From Syngnathus acus (Eukaryota; Chordata; Actinopteri; Syngnathiformes; Syngnathidae): a stretch of DNA of 64,000 nucleotides. The position numbers and the translations under genes were made by a program. The stretch lies in NCBI RefSeq assembly GCF_901709675.1, contig NC_051087.1, positions 9,264,884 to 9,328,883 on the forward strand, in the 5' to 3' direction. Shown in pieces: positions 23,774 through 36,617 of the stretch; positions within the stretch are counted from its first letter, which is position 1, and the number at the start of each line of letters is the position of its first letter. The notes below the pieces were generated by a model. The model was not told the origin of the DNA and made no database searches. It saw only the letters and a program-made list of their open reading frames with translations.

Positions 23774-26700
23774 TCAGGAGACAATTCGAATCCCAAAGTT
23801 CTTTTTCAGTTGCTCCAGGAACATGAATGTGAGCACTGTATGAGGAATCAAGCGGATCCCTGCTGGAACAAGGCCCTGACACACACAATGTCAGCAGATC
23901 ACTTTACAGTGCAGCTTAGAGAGGAAAAAGTAACAACAATACTGCTGAGTCCTGTTATTTTTAAACAAAAGTGTCAGCACTACCTTATAAAATGCCAGGG
24001 GACCCAACTTGGCAGTTTCTTGTAAGCAATGCCGTACCCCCTGAAAGTAAACCGACACTGGTTAGATCAGTTCAAAATTACTGGATGAGAATGAAGAGGA
24101 AGTGGGCACTCACAGTATACTCTCCTTTTGAGTTCATGAGTCGAGTCTTAAGAACGTCAAGAGGCTGACAAAGGAACGTTGCACAGCCTCCCTGCACACA
24201 TGAAAACACCAAAGAGCACGCTCTCAGATACACTTTGAGTACATGGTGACCAAGCATTTGATTAGCTCGACACTTACGGCAATGAAGCTGGAGAGGAAGT
24301 GTGTGAACATGTTATCTCCCAGCATTCCCGTTCCCAACACAAGCTGCTTGGCCTGGTCATAACATGCCAACTAATGGGTGGAGAAAAGGTTAGTGAAATA
24401 ACTCATCGGTTCTTTATCATCTCACATCTGAGTCGCAGACTGACAGCCACATACTGTAATTATCTCAAAAGTCAAATAAAAATCTCCTCGAATGTTCTTA
24501 GACTCAGAAGCTGAGGCTCCTTGCTAGGAATTTTTAAGAGCTCTCCAAGACGATTCTCAGAATCTTTATGAATATAAGAGGCCCTGGTAGTAATTTGTTA
24601 GGGCAATGCAAATATAGATGTGTAGACACCATCATAAAGAATAAGACACATTCGACACAAATAGAGACACCAACATGCCACTTCTTGCGTACACCAACAA
24701 GAATCTTGCCCCTGGCAATGGTTTTGCTTCAACAGCAGCCCTTGGTAATTCATGGTCAATTCAGAGCCTTCACTCTTTCATTTGAACGTACACTATAATG
24801 CAGACAAACATGCTGATTGCCCCATTCACTACTCATTAATATTTAAATGGAACCATTTCATCCACTTCTCAATTCATTTTAAATATTGATTTAACAATAA
24901 CGCATGAATGTGCCTTTAAATGACTTCAATTCAATTTAGTTATTATAATAGAGATGAGTAATGATTTTATTTTCGTCATGTTTTGTTTAGTGTTTTAATT
25001 AGTTGGACAAAATAAATTAAACATGAATTTCAAAGATGCCGAGGGGATGCATAAATTGGACTGCACAGTAAGTAACTGGACTTGCCTGTCCCACGGTGAC
25101 TAAGGCTCCTCTGCTGGACGCCATGGTGGCACCTGAGAAGAGCTTCCTCACACCCTCTGAGAGATAGCTCAGGTCAGAAACGATCATGTTTGATTTTGCA
25201 GTCGCGGCACTCGTTATCCGTGATCTTACCTTCTCTGAAGACTCTGAAGAGCCCATCGATGGCATGTTTGTAGCTAATGGAAGAAAGCGCGTTTAGGTGC
25301 ACATAGAGGTTGAACATTAGGTCATTTCATACTTTGGTGACAATTTGCATCACTTACTTTCTCCTGAGTTCAACTGGTAGTTTCATGTCATTTTGCATCC
25401 TGGAAACAAACATGCTTAGAAATAAATAACCAGACTTTACTTTAAAGCTAAGTGTGGTCATGGCATGTTACCTGACATTCACCATGTCTGCTGGCGTGCC
25501 AACGAAGCCCCCAGTAAAACCTATTAAAGGTACGATATGTTGTTAGTTGATTGTTGTACGGTATTACTGAATGTAGCATAGGTGTGGGTGTGCATGCACA
25601 GACCTCCAAACGCTCCCAACATGACTTTTTGGTAGAAAGGCATGGGGCCCTGGCTTTTGTTTCCAAGCATGTCCCTTACAGACTCATAGATGGCAAATCT
25701 GGTCAGCGAATAGGACATCTGAGCAGGAGAGGATGAAACAAATGAGACCTTAAAATACAAATCAACAACAAAAAAAGGAAATTCTTTTCTTTTAAAAGGG
25801 TACATGAGATGCAACACTTAAAGATCTTCACTTAATTCGTTTGAAAATGATTTATTTACATCAATGTGGCTTTGTTCATCTACTGGTTCTATGCCCTCTT
25901 CCACAAGATGGCATAAGGTACATAATTGACATGTGCGTATCCACGTTTTATGAAATGTCTCTTTAAAGGAGTTTTCTTTCAAGTATTTTTCTAATGCAAA
26001 ATATGCGCTTGATCTAGGACATCCAAATGTCATGCAAATTTAACCATAAGATTTGCATCTATTGAGAGTATGACTAATTTGAGATTTTTTTTTTTTACAT
26101 TGTTTTTATAGGTGTGCTGGAGCCTAACCCAGCAGTCTTGCAAACAGAGACAAATAACCATTTGCACACACACCTTCAGGCAATTTGGCGTGTTCAATTG
26201 GCCTACCATACATGTTTTTCTAATGTGGGAGCTAACCGAAATACCCGGAGAAAATCCACACAGGCACGTGAAGAACATTGCAAACTCCACACAGGAAGGT
26301 CGGAACTGGAATCGGACCACTGTGAGGCGGGCGTGCTAACCAGTGCGCCACCTCCTAACTAAAATTTACATTTTAAATAGGATAGTTACATTAAAAAGAG
26401 GTTTTATTTAATTAAATTAAAGGCAGAGGAATTCTGTCTTGACATAATTGTCCAGGCATTATCCTGAGTAGGAACATGGTCTTAAGGGGAACCAGAATTG
26501 ATGGTCGAGAAACTGCGCCGGACCATTTCAGCTTGTGCAAATGAAGCTAATGACGTAGCTTGTAAGTGGTTGTTCATTCATCAAATCAATTGGATTGTAT
26601 ATGACACCAAGGAAACACTTGGCAATAACATGCACATAGCGCACCTGTCTGCAAAGGGAGGCAGAAAGGCCATTGTAAAGAGCAAGCACCCCATTGTTCT

Positions 26701-29030
26701 TCACCACATGGACAGCCATGCCAAACATTCTCTTCTTTACTTCCTGTTGTGTTTGGAGGTGCACCTGCAAACAACACACACACAACGCATGATTAACTTG
26801 AAATTAAAAACGAGTTCTTTCACTTAAGTCAGTTGTTATCGCCACCTTGTCTTGACTTCCCTCCCAGACAAAGGAGCTTTCAAAGACCACAAACCATTTG
26901 ACATCATATCATGAGCAAACTAGGTTACCTAATAAAAGAGAATGTGGTAACAGCTTCAGAGTAACGTAACATAGTTTTCTAAAGAGGATGTCCTGAGGGG
27001 GTCAGCAATTTCACAATGTGACCTTTGTCCTGCTAACGGAATTTCTGTTTGCAGTCCTCTGAGCCTTTACAGCAGTATTGCTGACAATCATAATGGTCAT
27101 CTCGGATAGATCTAAATTCTACAGATATTTAAACCAAGTCAGATTGAAATGAAAAGTCATTATATCTTTTTACGATCGGAAATTGCAGGTTTTGTATTTG
27201 TGGGTATAATAGATAGAAACACTGAATAGGGCTCTTTACTAAAATAGAAGCCGGGTGCATGTGCCTTTACTACATCCATAAAACACAGCATGTGGTGTGT
27301 ATTCCATCCAAGATAAATACTTTCTCCTGTGAAGTGTATATTTACTTTGAGCAGCCGAGACACATTACTCTCCTGGTCTATAACTCTAACTGCTTAACTA
27401 CACTTCACCGTGTCACAAATGTAACAGTTATTTTTGCCCTACAACTGCTATTTTTTTTTCTCAGAACAACTTTTAACATGCTGCAAAAAGCCCATGTCTC
27501 TTTAAATGCCCCCCTCCTCACTGCAAACCCACTGTCCTCTGATTGGTTTTCAGAAGTTGGCAAAGTGAAACAAAACCTCCCTGCACTTTGGAAGAATGCC
27601 GGAAAAAGATGGCCAGGGACCAGACAAGTAAAAGTTGACGAAGCAGATTTGGTTTAACTCTTCTTCTTCTGTCTCTTACAGTCTTAATATGCAACGTGAC
27701 AGCCTCCATAAAACTAAATGGATAACAGTGTGCAACAGATGACAAATAAACAATTCTTGCACAAAGCTGTTGAATAAAATAACTCGAGTATAATGCAGCT
27801 TTGCTAATGTTCCAGAGTCCAACATAGAGCAAATTCCAGTGAAAAGACGAGTGACCACATTAGGCCTCTTCACTAAACGTTAGTGATTATGTGCCTCATG
27901 TCAATAATTACACCTCACATGACCGCACCCACCCCCAGGGGCCAGTTAGTGTTGTCAAGGCCAAGAGCAATACATAAGAAGCAGCATAGATATACAGTAA
28001 TTGATCATATGTAGCAATCAATCAATTAGGCACGAATGATAAAACTGCTATCAATTTAGGATTCAAGATTTTAGAGAATACTTGCAGCTCAGTAAATGAG
28101 TCACACTGATTAAGGCTAGTGCTGCTCTTTTGGCATTTCCCTAAATATTTTAAGTATTCCCAAAAGTTCATGAGATGTTGCGCAATAAATAAATAAATGA
28201 ATAAATAAATTAATGTAAAAACAAAAATAGTCATGAGCCAAGTTAAAAACTTAACAAGTAATGACTCAAATCCCCATATATTGCATAAAAAAAACTCAAG
28301 ACATATCAATAGGTTACAATAAATTACAAAGATAATGCACAGCTTTGATTGACTGACAAGTATTTATTTGACAATATTTATTTTTGTCGCGGTTGTTCGT
28401 AGCAGTAAACAGGCTCACCATTACACATGCAATTTGACTAGATTTTGTTTGTTTGTTTGTTTGGTTTGTTTGCTATCATCTCACTGTTCAAAATAAAGAT
28501 TTCAATCAATAAATCAAACTCCTCTTACATTCCATATTCAGACTCAGACTGTTAAAAGGTAGATTTGTCATACAATACCACAGGTCCACTTAATAGTCAT
28601 TCCTGCAGCATAAATATTCACCCACATCACATGAGAAAACAAAGCATTGCATGTCTAACTAGGCTTCTTTTCCTGGGCCATTTTGTGAATCAGTCTGCCA
28701 TTACTATTGTTATTGTTATTCTTGTGTTACCACCTGCACGAAACCTGTGATCGTTTAGCCAAGTGCACTATGACAGACTAGTTACAGTAAACCCGATCGC
28801 TTTACACACTTTGTGCATCCCTCGCGTCAACTATATCCAGATTAGAGAGTGAATGTTGTAAATCATGATTGTTGTTGAAAATAGCTGCAGGCTGTGGCAA
28901 GGCCTTCGCCCCACGAAAAGGGGGTCACCTAAAACCTCACCTTGAGGAGATCCAGAGGATGCGTGCAGCAGGCGGCTCCGCAGGACGCCAAGCCGCCGAA
29001 ATACCACCGCGACATCCGTTTCTCGGTCAT
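23774..29030 (-). CDS. slc25a10: Mitochondrial dicarboxylate carrier, complete (11 coding exons)
   Basis: An inner-mitochondrial-membrane antiporter exchanging malate, succinate and related dicarboxylates for phosphate or sulfur anions. Exons on minus: 29030-28941, 26764-26645, 25718-25604, 25520-25472, 25399-25358, 25273-25230, 25156-25086, 24370-24278, 24191-24114, 24040-23984, 23875-23774. They sum to 861 nt, or 286 residues; the human protein has 287. The three carrier-repeat signatures are present: CTHPLDLLKVHLQTQQ (exons 1-2), GTPADMVNVRMQND (exons 4-5) and CQPLDVLKTRLMNSKGEY (exon 9), the P-x-[DE]-x-x-[KR] pattern of mitochondrial carriers. The C-terminus reads KKNFGIRIVS. The first Met gives MTEKRMSRWYFGG; the second Met, at 29015, gives MSRWYFGG like the human start, so either may be used. 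The intron after exon 7 uses a GC donor (CAG|GCAAGT). The GC-rich DNA around 28,900-29,300 is a likely promoter. Confidence 0.97.
25081..25088 (-). other. slc25a10: GC-AG splice donor in slc25a10
   Basis: Exon 7 ends GTGGGACAG and the intron starts GCAAGT on the minus strand. The next exon (from 24370) begins in phase with LACYDQAK, which fixes the border. No GT donor nearby keeps the frame. A strong CAG|GCAAGT context is typical of functional GC-AG introns. Confidence 0.85.
26105..26362 (-). mobile_element. tRNA-derived SINE, minus orientation, in slc25a10 intron 2
   Basis: The plus strand shows GTGCTGGAGCCTAACCCAGC, CCATACATGTTTTTCTAATG, GGAGAAAATCCACACAGGCA and, at the far end, GGCGGGCGTGCTAACCAGTG, all reverse complements of the 42117 SINE. 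The head lies at about 26,360. The stretch between the body and the tail is shorter than in the full copy, so there is an internal deletion. A diverged, old copy. Confidence 0.85.
26766..28940. other. slc25a10 intron 1
   Basis: A 2.2-kb intron. It contains (AAAT)-type repeats at about 28,185-28,215 and a (GTTT)n run at about 28,447-28,475, and no other feature that I can support. Confidence 0.6.
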
Positions 29031-29330
29031 GGCTGCGTCCTGTACCGTCTCACGGTGCAGCTACAGCGGTGGCAGCCTTCGTTGCTTCCCCGTCAGTCCG
29101 CTTGGGTGGACTCTGCGCTACCACTGGTAATAGTGGTGGTAGTAGTAGGTGCACGTCCACGGACCCGCCGATAACCTCGTTAATCTTCAAACATTGTGCA
29201 CTTTGGCTCCTGATGTACCGCGCACACTCCCGTCACATTTATGGAGCCGTACAGCGAGAGTGAGCGTGCATGCAGGGCACATTACTGGTGTGCAGCGATC
29301 CAGGAAGCAGCTGAAATCCAGAGGGGCGGA
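28900..29330 (-). promoter_or_regulatory. GC-rich region around slc25a10 exon 1, likely promoter
   Basis: This part is clearly richer in G+C and in CpG than the flanking AT-rich DNA, and it covers the first coding exon and about 300 bp upstream. Housekeeping carrier genes commonly start in such CpG-rich DNA. No TATA box is obvious. The boundaries are by eye. Confidence 0.45.
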
Positions 29331-29399
29331 GCAGCCAATTGACAGCGTGGAAGCTGGAGCTGCCGACCCTCCCCTTGACAGTCGTGCCAAAGACCTCGC

Positions 29400-31424
29400 T
29401 GGTCACACACACATGCAAACACACGCGCATGCACGCACGTAGGCCCATGCCACTTGTCACACACTTCACGGTCTTGTGTTGAGAATCTTAAAGGGGCATG
29501 CCCTCCACCCTGCCGTGGGCTTCCATTTGTGTGCGATGTCTCAGCTAAAGACCTTGTGCTCTGCATTGTTAGAGATGTTCAACCTATGCTCAGACATGCC
29601 AGACATCCTTAAATAGAGTAACTTTAATATGGGTTTGTGTAAAATAGCCAATGTGTGGTAAAAGGTTGTGCATCATTAAAATGATGAATCTTCACAGCTG
29701 AGTGGTAATATTCATAGTCCGCACATGTATGGCAAGAGGCCCCCTCAGTGAGGCATTTCTCTCTGGCCACCCCACTGAAAAATATCTGGCTACACCCCTG
29801 CTTACAACAATACATAAATACATCATTACTAGATATATTTAAAGGAAAAAAACATGACAATGATTGCAGCTGTAAAAGTTAGAAACATGATCCGCTTGAA
29901 AAACTGTGGAGCCCGTTACATAGACTATCTCAAGCATTTTACACATTACGGACAAAGAAATGTACTGATATTGGTCTCTCTGATCAAATTCTTTGCTGGT
30001 TTGATAGTATTTCGCTTTCGAGTTTAAATGATGCTAACGCCTTGTCTTCCAGCGTTATAAACAGCATGGTGTTAAACTGACTCCAAAGAAATGTGAGCTG
30101 TTCAAAGTCAAGTTCCGGGGGAAGTTAGTTGGTTGGTTTCGTCTCTTATTATAGGTCGTTCATCCCCAACTTACCATACTAGCTCTATCAGTCCTCCCAG
30201 TTAACCTGTGCATCAATGTTTGGCATTGCTGTTTTCTGTGCACAATCCTTCACCTGTAGTGATGAAATTATTTCATCAACTTCAATTGGAGAGCTCAGCT
30301 TTGGTGTCTGCTGCCCTCGTGTGTCGCAATTGATAATTACAGTAATTTATTATTCCTGGTTCAAATTCAGATGTGCATAAATTATATTGTATATTTGTTC
30401 GGTCTTTGACAGCCTGCTTTTATGTGACAAAATAACACCGTTCCTCATAAATGAAAATATGCAGTGATGCAATGATAACAATTTTGTTGTTTTCAGAACT
30501 ATTCAAAATCACTGCGGACTCACACAGATATGTTTGTACATGTTTTATTAGGTGCTAATTTTTAGTGATATAATCTGTGGTGCACAAACAACAAATGAAG
30601 AACACACTGCAAGTCTTGACAATACCAAACGTCCAAATAACACTAATATTGGATTTCAAACGGGTAAATACATACTGCATCTATGTGGACTCCTGTATAT
30701 ACAGGTCCACTGATGCACGGACATTAGTAGTGAAAAGAAAAACATTTAAACAGTCCCTTTGTATAATATTATTTTATGTTAGATAAATTAATAAATTGAT
30801 TAAATGATGTATTCCAACAAAAAATATTTATTACATTTAATACATAATATGAAAAACTCAGAATTATTTCTGTTAAAGTAATATAGCTCAAATCTACATT
30901 TGCAAATAACACTTTCATTGTGTTAACTAAAAAATGATATTAAAAGCACCCTATTTTTTAAAAAAAGCCCACAATTTAAGGAAAATAATGACGAGTGAAA
31001 ATAAGCCTAAAAAATAATTTAAAGTAATGACAATTCGACTGCTTCACCCTGAATAAAAAAATCACGATTAAACAAGAACAGTATTTGTTTCTCTCACTCT
31101 TTCATTCTCTCGCGCTCTGACATGAACACACATGCACAAACACACACCCAACACACACTTCCACGGACAATAAACCTCTGTGTGCTGTCTACCCACTCAA
31201 GTCACCATTACACACTTGCAGAGGCTGAGTGAAATTTGACAAATGCACTTTATGCTACACACATTAGTAAACAGCACAGCAATTAACACCCTCATTCTCT
31301 CAAATAAAACCATTTATGAATTTAATTTTTTATCCTGATGTGATTTATGAGTTGTTCATGCAAAACAAAACATATGACGGTCAGAATTCAAACAGCTGGT
31401 ACATCCGAATAAATAAAACACCTC
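29400..31424. other. Intergenic between slc25a10 and the claudin gene
   Basis: It holds a short CA/CG-rich microsatellite at about 29,404-29,440 and AT-rich DNA. The last few hundred bases before 31,425 are probably the claudin 3' UTR. Several short open frames have no recognisable family. Confidence 0.45.
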
Positions 31425-32093
31425 TTAGACATAAGCTTTTTCCTGTGGCTTTGCTTCTGATCCCGCTGCCCCCGAATGTGGGTTATCTTTTGGTGCTCTT
31501 CTAACAGGCAGTGCTCCTCTTCCTTTTGGAGAAGAACCAACGTGCAGTAGCACGCCCGCTAGCAACAGAAGCACACTGGCCACCCAGCCCAGATAGAGTG
31601 CTGGTCCCAGCTCTCTCTTTAGAGGTGCTGCAACATTTTGATCGTAAAAGTCCCTGATGACTGCATAGGCGGTCCAACATATGGGAATCAAGAAAGCCAA
31701 ACCAGCCACAATGAAGAGCACCCCTGCGAGCCTGCTCAGTCGATCCTTGAGCGCTTGGTTAGCATCACCAAGGCAGTGGGTGCATTTTGCCCCCATCACC
31801 CCGAGTAGGAGGGCCAGAATGCAGAGGAGCAGAGAGAGGACAGTGAGGCTCCGTGCGGCTTGAGTGGACGTGGGCAGAGCCAGCGTTGAGTCGTACGTCT
31901 TACACTGGATCTGGCCTGTGGTCTGAGATAGGCAGTTCATCCACAGTCCTTCCCACATCACCTGGGCGATCACCAGTTCCCCACCCACGAAGGCGGACAC
32001 GCGCCACAGAGGCGCCGCGCACACCAGAATCCCACACACCCAGCCGAGCACTGCTAACACCAAACCCAGCAGCTGAAGACTCGTCGACGCCAT
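31425..32093 (-). CDS. Claudin (claudin-3/4-like), single exon
   Basis: A tight-junction tetraspan that sets paracellular permeability. 222 residues, intronless, as are many fish claudins of the 3/4/5/6/8/9 type. TM1 covers about residues 8-28. The first loop carries the family signature W-GLW-C-C (WEGLWMNCLSQTTGQIQC, about 47-64). Then come TM2 (about 80-100), TM3 (about 118-138) and TM4 (about 160-182). TM3 is followed by the WTAYAVIRDFYDQ stretch typical of claudins 3, 4, 6 and 9. The tail ends KAYV, a PDZ-binding YV terminus for ZO-1-type scaffolds. The many fish claudin paralogues (cldn30, cldn28 and others) make an exact symbol unsafe. A plus-strand frame over 31,853-32,152 is its shadow. 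Confidence 0.95.
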   Translation of the reverse strand: MASTSLQLLGLVLAVLGWVCGILVCAAPLWRVSAFVGGELVIAQVMWEGLWMNCLSQTTGQIQCKTYDSTLALPTSTQAARSLTVLSLLLCILALLLGVMGAKCTHCLGDANQALKDRLSRLAGVLFIVAGLAFLIPICWTAYAVIRDFYDQNVAAPLKRELGPALYLGWVASVLLLLAGVLLHVGSSPKGRGALPVRRAPKDNPHSGAAGSEAKPQEKAYV

Positions 32094-33950
32094 CTTTGCT
32101 GGAAAAAGCCCAAGGTCTCACTTTGAAAGAACTCTCATACAAAACTCCCTAGGAAGCCTTAGCGTGAAGAAGTCCTGGAAAGATGTGTGAATGTCAAAAG
32201 ACACCCAGATGAGTCCACTTCTTCAATACAGTGATCTGCAGAGATAACATGTATTGGCCATTTAAAATCAAACTTCAAAAATTGCATGTGAGTACTGAAA
32301 ATATTATGCTCCAAATCACAGCCATCAACAACAAAGCCGGTATGTTTCACCGTTGCTAAAAACAGGATCGAGTTGACATCAGGAACAATGGGATTGATAA
32401 CTTCTCTATGATTTTCTGGCAGGGCTTTAGGGTCAGATGAAAATTATACTCTTTTCCTCTCCAAATTTCCAACCCTTGTCTCCTCATTATTACAGTAGTG
32501 CCCTATCATTGCTTTACTATCACCAATCGCTCCTATGGGTCAGTATGTTCGAAACAGTACGAAGTGTTAAGACAAATAAAAATAAACGAAACATTTGTAG
32601 AGTTAAGTTACTTGATAAAAAATAGCAAACCAATCTCTTTTCTAAAATGTATTAATCTAGTAAATGTAAGTTTCTTACCGTTTTGATTGGGTCAAATATG
32701 AGTGTCCTCAGTCTTTGACTCTTCTCTTATGACTGGCCAGATTATTTGCGCAGGCCTCGTGCTGAAGCGTGTAGGAGGGCTGCAGTGTGTCATACTGCAT
32801 ACTTAATACTCACACGCAGAAAGTTATTCCACAAATGACAACACAAGGAGACTTTGTTAGAGACGCATGCTTCAGAAGAAAATCCCAATGATGGCTACCC
32901 ATTATGTCATTTGTCTGAAGATAAAGTATTTGTTGTGCTAAATTCATTTTATTTTTCTGAATTTTCTTGAAAAGCTTTTTGTAAAATTAAGCACGGTGTT
33001 TAAAAGAAGAAGAATGGTAATCTTGCAAAGTTCATGATCAAAGTTGTGGTTGTTCACCTCTCAAAGAAATAAGCGGGTCAAAATATATGGCCCGAAGTTT
33101 CAAATTCAGGTCCAGAAAGTAGAGAGCATGCCACAGTTTAAACAACTGGTGCTTTTATCAACCTTGACCTCATTTACTTGCCAGCTCAGTTGATTAGAAG
33201 TACCTGTGGCTAAAGCCAAACTGTGGCAGGCTTTTTACTTCTACTTACCCTACCAGGAAGAAACACTACAACCAAAAAAAAATCATGTCTTTAAAATACT
33301 GTAAATAGTTTTCTGACAATGTCAATAACATCAACAATATTATCTTTGTAAAGGCAAAATTCATGTTACAGGTTCTGTTGGCCTTCATGTGATGGATAAA
33401 TTCTGTGACCTCTTGTTGCACACTCATTGAAGTCACGAATAAGGTCATAGTAGTCTCAGTGGTCTCTTTCCCAGGAATCCAATCTTTTTCCTGCATTCTT
33501 ATGTTTTGTGTTTGAGTGACGTATATTGTGAGGTTACTCCTCAGGATGTTTCCCCTCTCAGTCTTAAATACGAATGTCGGCCGACAGACATTAGCCATTG
33601 TCTTTCATTTCCTTAAGGGAAGCGAGCTTGTAATGTTTCTAACTACAGCACATGACTGCTTCAATAAAGGATACGACTAAAATGATTATTTAGCACAGTT
33701 GTGACACTTGAATAAAGCTGCTGTAATGTGCTTCATTTATTTAGATTCACACTGTAAATTAAAGGTGAGAATTATCATAGCGTTCACAGTTTAAATGAGA
33801 GTTCGTATCCCGAGGTCGTTGCGTAGTTCGGTGAAAATGATTTAATTCTGTAAATGGATGATGCCGAAATAACATACTTCACTCATTTACAGTCAAAACA
33901 AATACTGCATGCTGAATATGGTGCATCATGTCCTTGGCACTGACCTCCTT
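32094..33950. other. Intergenic between the claudin and GIMAP-like genes
   Basis: It contains the claudin 5' region next to 32,093 and the GIMAP-like 3' UTR next to 33,950, with an AATAAA on the minus strand at 33,736-33,741. The open frame at 33266-33598 has no recognisable motif. Confidence 0.5.
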
Positions 33951-34980
33951 CTATATTGGAAAATCTGATTTAGCTTTGCATCTAATTCCTTTCCAAAACC
34001 AAAGAGCAGCTAAGCCACATAAAACTCCCAAGAGTAGAGTAGGCGCTCCAAGCGCCAGCGCCACAGTGGTCTCGGCCCCCACCGCGATCACCATGCCAGC
34101 CAACACCAGCACCACGGCGGCCGCTGAGGCCACACGGATGTTCCTTCTTTTCGACTTTTTCTTCTTTTCCTTCTCTCTCTCTTGCCTCTCCCTCTCCGCA
34201 TCCCACACTTTTCTCTCCTCCTCCTTCTTCTCTTCCTCCTCTTGTTTCTTCCGTTCTTCTTCCTCTCTGAGCTTGCTTTGGGCTTTCTCGTACATTTCGT
34301 TTGTGTAATGTTTCCCGCCGTTGTCTTGTATCATTTCCTTGATCATGGTAACAAGCTCTTTGACCTGGACTCGATCATCTGCGTCGTTGTTGTTGAAGGC
34401 GTGATATCTGCGTCCGAACGTGATGGAGAGTCTACGCAGCTCCTTGCACTCCTTTAGGGCGTTGTCAGCTTTGGCCTGGTCTTTGCATGTGAATAGCATG
34501 ATGGTGTACATGGATGCATCATCACCAAAGTTATCCTGGATCCACTTCACAGCATTTCTCTCCTCCTCGGTGAACCTCACGCCGAGCCTGATCACGAGTA
34601 GGAAGGCGTGAGGGCCCGGCACCGACATCTTGACACATTCTTCTATTCTTGACTTTAATTCTTCCTCCGTGATGGCCGTGTCAAACAGGCCCGGCGTGTC
34701 AATGACCTGCACCGCGGTGCCATCCACTTCCCCGTTCTGCGTCTCACAGTGTTTGGTCACCGACACCGGGCTCGGATCCTCTCTGAAGGCAGCTCGGCCA
34801 AGTATGGTGTTTCCTGTTGCGCTCTTCCCAGATCCAGTCTTCCCCACTAGGACGATTCGAAGACCTCCAGACAGATCAACAGCTGTAAAGGAGATCACGA
34901 TTCGGTCATTAGGCCTGACCATATCTTTCAATTTGGTTTTGTCATACAAGTCTGACTGTGATTTTTGTTTCTCTGTATAA
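33951..34980 (-). CDS. GIMAP/AIG1-family GTPase, main exon; 5' exon not found
   Basis: GTPase of the immunity-associated protein family, usually tied to lymphocyte survival and often membrane-anchored. The exon opens after a good acceptor (TTTTGTTGCAG at 34,981) and runs to the stop at 33,951, about 340 codons. Motifs: G1 GKTGSGKSATGNTIL, G3 DTPGLFDT, the conserved AIG1 stretch GPHAFLLVIRLGVRFTEEE, and G4-like TCKD. After the GTPase domain comes a charged coiled coil (about residues 210-270), then a hydrophobic C-terminal part of about 50 residues with two likely membrane helices and a short tail ending KSDFPI. The frame is open to the acceptor with no upstream ATG, so the start lies in an unseen 5' exon or at the internal Met of KDMVRPNDR. 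It stands alone here, while fish GIMAPs often occur in clusters. Confidence 0.9.
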
Positions 34981-35029
34981 CTGCAACAAAAGAATTAGGT
35001 CCAAAAAGTATGACACAGAGCCAAAAATA

Positions 35030-35130
35030 TATATATATAAAATAAAATAATTAAAATAAATAAAATACTAAAAAAAAAATAATAATAAGATTAATTAATA
35101 ATTAATAATTAATTAATTAATAAGATTTTA
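35030..35130. repeat. AT-rich simple sequence
   Basis: TATATA followed by AAAATAAAATAATT and (TTAATTAA) runs over about 100 bp, upstream of the GIMAP-like exon. Low complexity only. Confidence 0.85.
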
Positions 35131-36617
35131 CTTTAATACTTCTCCAACTGTGTGACTCAATATATAGACTGTAATGCCTCAAAAAGTGGAATATTTGACA
35201 CTGCTTGTTAGATTGTGCCAGTGGTCAATGATGTGGCTGGTCAGTGTAATTTTAATAAACACAACTCGTTAGTGTCAGAAAATATCTAAGATAGTGTGAA
35301 GTTATTCTATTCAATCTCCTAAACTACAATGATTGCGAGGACATTGTACAGCCTGGAAAGCAACAAGCAACATTAGTATTTGAGTATTTAACTTGAAGAA
35401 ATTGGTTGATCAACTTGGGACTCACAATAATCATAAAGACAAAGGATAAGGATATAGAATAAGCATACCATCGACGTTATGCAGACCACACCCATCGGAT
35501 CGAGGTAGAGTTTTCTGCTTCTTTTCTCGCAACGGTATTGCTGAAAGGTCAAATAATCATGTAGACACACCAAGGGAAATGCATTATTCATCATTGTTCA
35601 AATTTCTGTTTCTGTCTTGATTATCACATTCAAAGTACGGTAGAAAGGGCAGTTAACCATCACACAATCAATCTGTTATTTCGGATCAAATCTTTGTCTT
35701 ACCTTCTGCCATTACTTTAAGTGTGATTTCCAGTGAGCCAATCTTCCTCCAGATTTGAATTGAGATCAAGCCAGCTTTGCCCGTTTGTTTGACTGGCAAA
35801 CTTCTGGAAGCCCGGGATCAGCACAGGGGCTTCCTATTTCCTTGTATTGTCTTTAAATTCAATTTGAGACTGAATCCCCACATTAGCAGTCTAGCGCGCT
35901 CTGTATAACCTAAGAGGGTTGGAGAATCAACACAACTTCCATGTTTTGATATTATAAAAGTAAACACATGACCAGCACTCCTCCTCTTCAACTAATTAAC
36001 ATTAGTTGATTTGACTTGTCCTTTTGCTGAGCCGGTTTGTTGAGAGGGGAGGGAGAAGACATCACATCCTTCCTTTGGTGACTTCCCCTCCCCTCAAAAG
36101 CCAGACATTATAATATCTTCAGTCAAGCCTGGAGTGGCCCCTCTAGGGCATCAGGAGAATTCCCACTCAGCTGGGAATTTGTGCTTTTCATAGACCTTTC
36201 TGAGATGCCGCTTTCTCGTTGCAACGACATTTCTACTGGGAAACTCTATGGTTCATCATACTTTAGAATTCTATGCCGTTCTCATGCAAAGTGTGATATA
36301 CAATACACAAAAGTTACATGATCATGTAACACAGATTTTTTTTCTCATTTATGCGTCAGTCTCCCCAGTTTCCAGTCACCTTAGAAAGCATCATTTCATT
36401 CAAATTCAACTTTTAATATGACTTTAATCTACAGTCGATGACTGAAAAGGAAAATTCTCACTAAAAGCAGCTCTAAAGTAGATTTGTTTCTCGTACAGTT
36501 TTGTTGCAAAACCCAATTAGGTTTTGTATTTATTTGTGCTACTGATTACAATCAACACTCCCAGTAATATGCAACAGCATCATCAGCATCTTTAATTTGA
36601 CCTAGTTAACTAAGAAA

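Noticed and set aside
28869-29442. Plus-strand open frames over the slc25a10 first exon
   Set aside because: Long because the region is GC-rich; the minus strand carries the real exon (MSRWYFGG and CTHPLDLLK).
31853-32152. A 99-residue plus-strand frame over the claudin gene
   Set aside because: Antisense shadow of a highly conserved claudin coding sequence.
35388-35594. 5' coding exon of the GIMAP-like gene
   Set aside because: The donor at about 35,469 does not join in the required phase, and the required frame contains a stop. At most it is non-coding 5' UTR.
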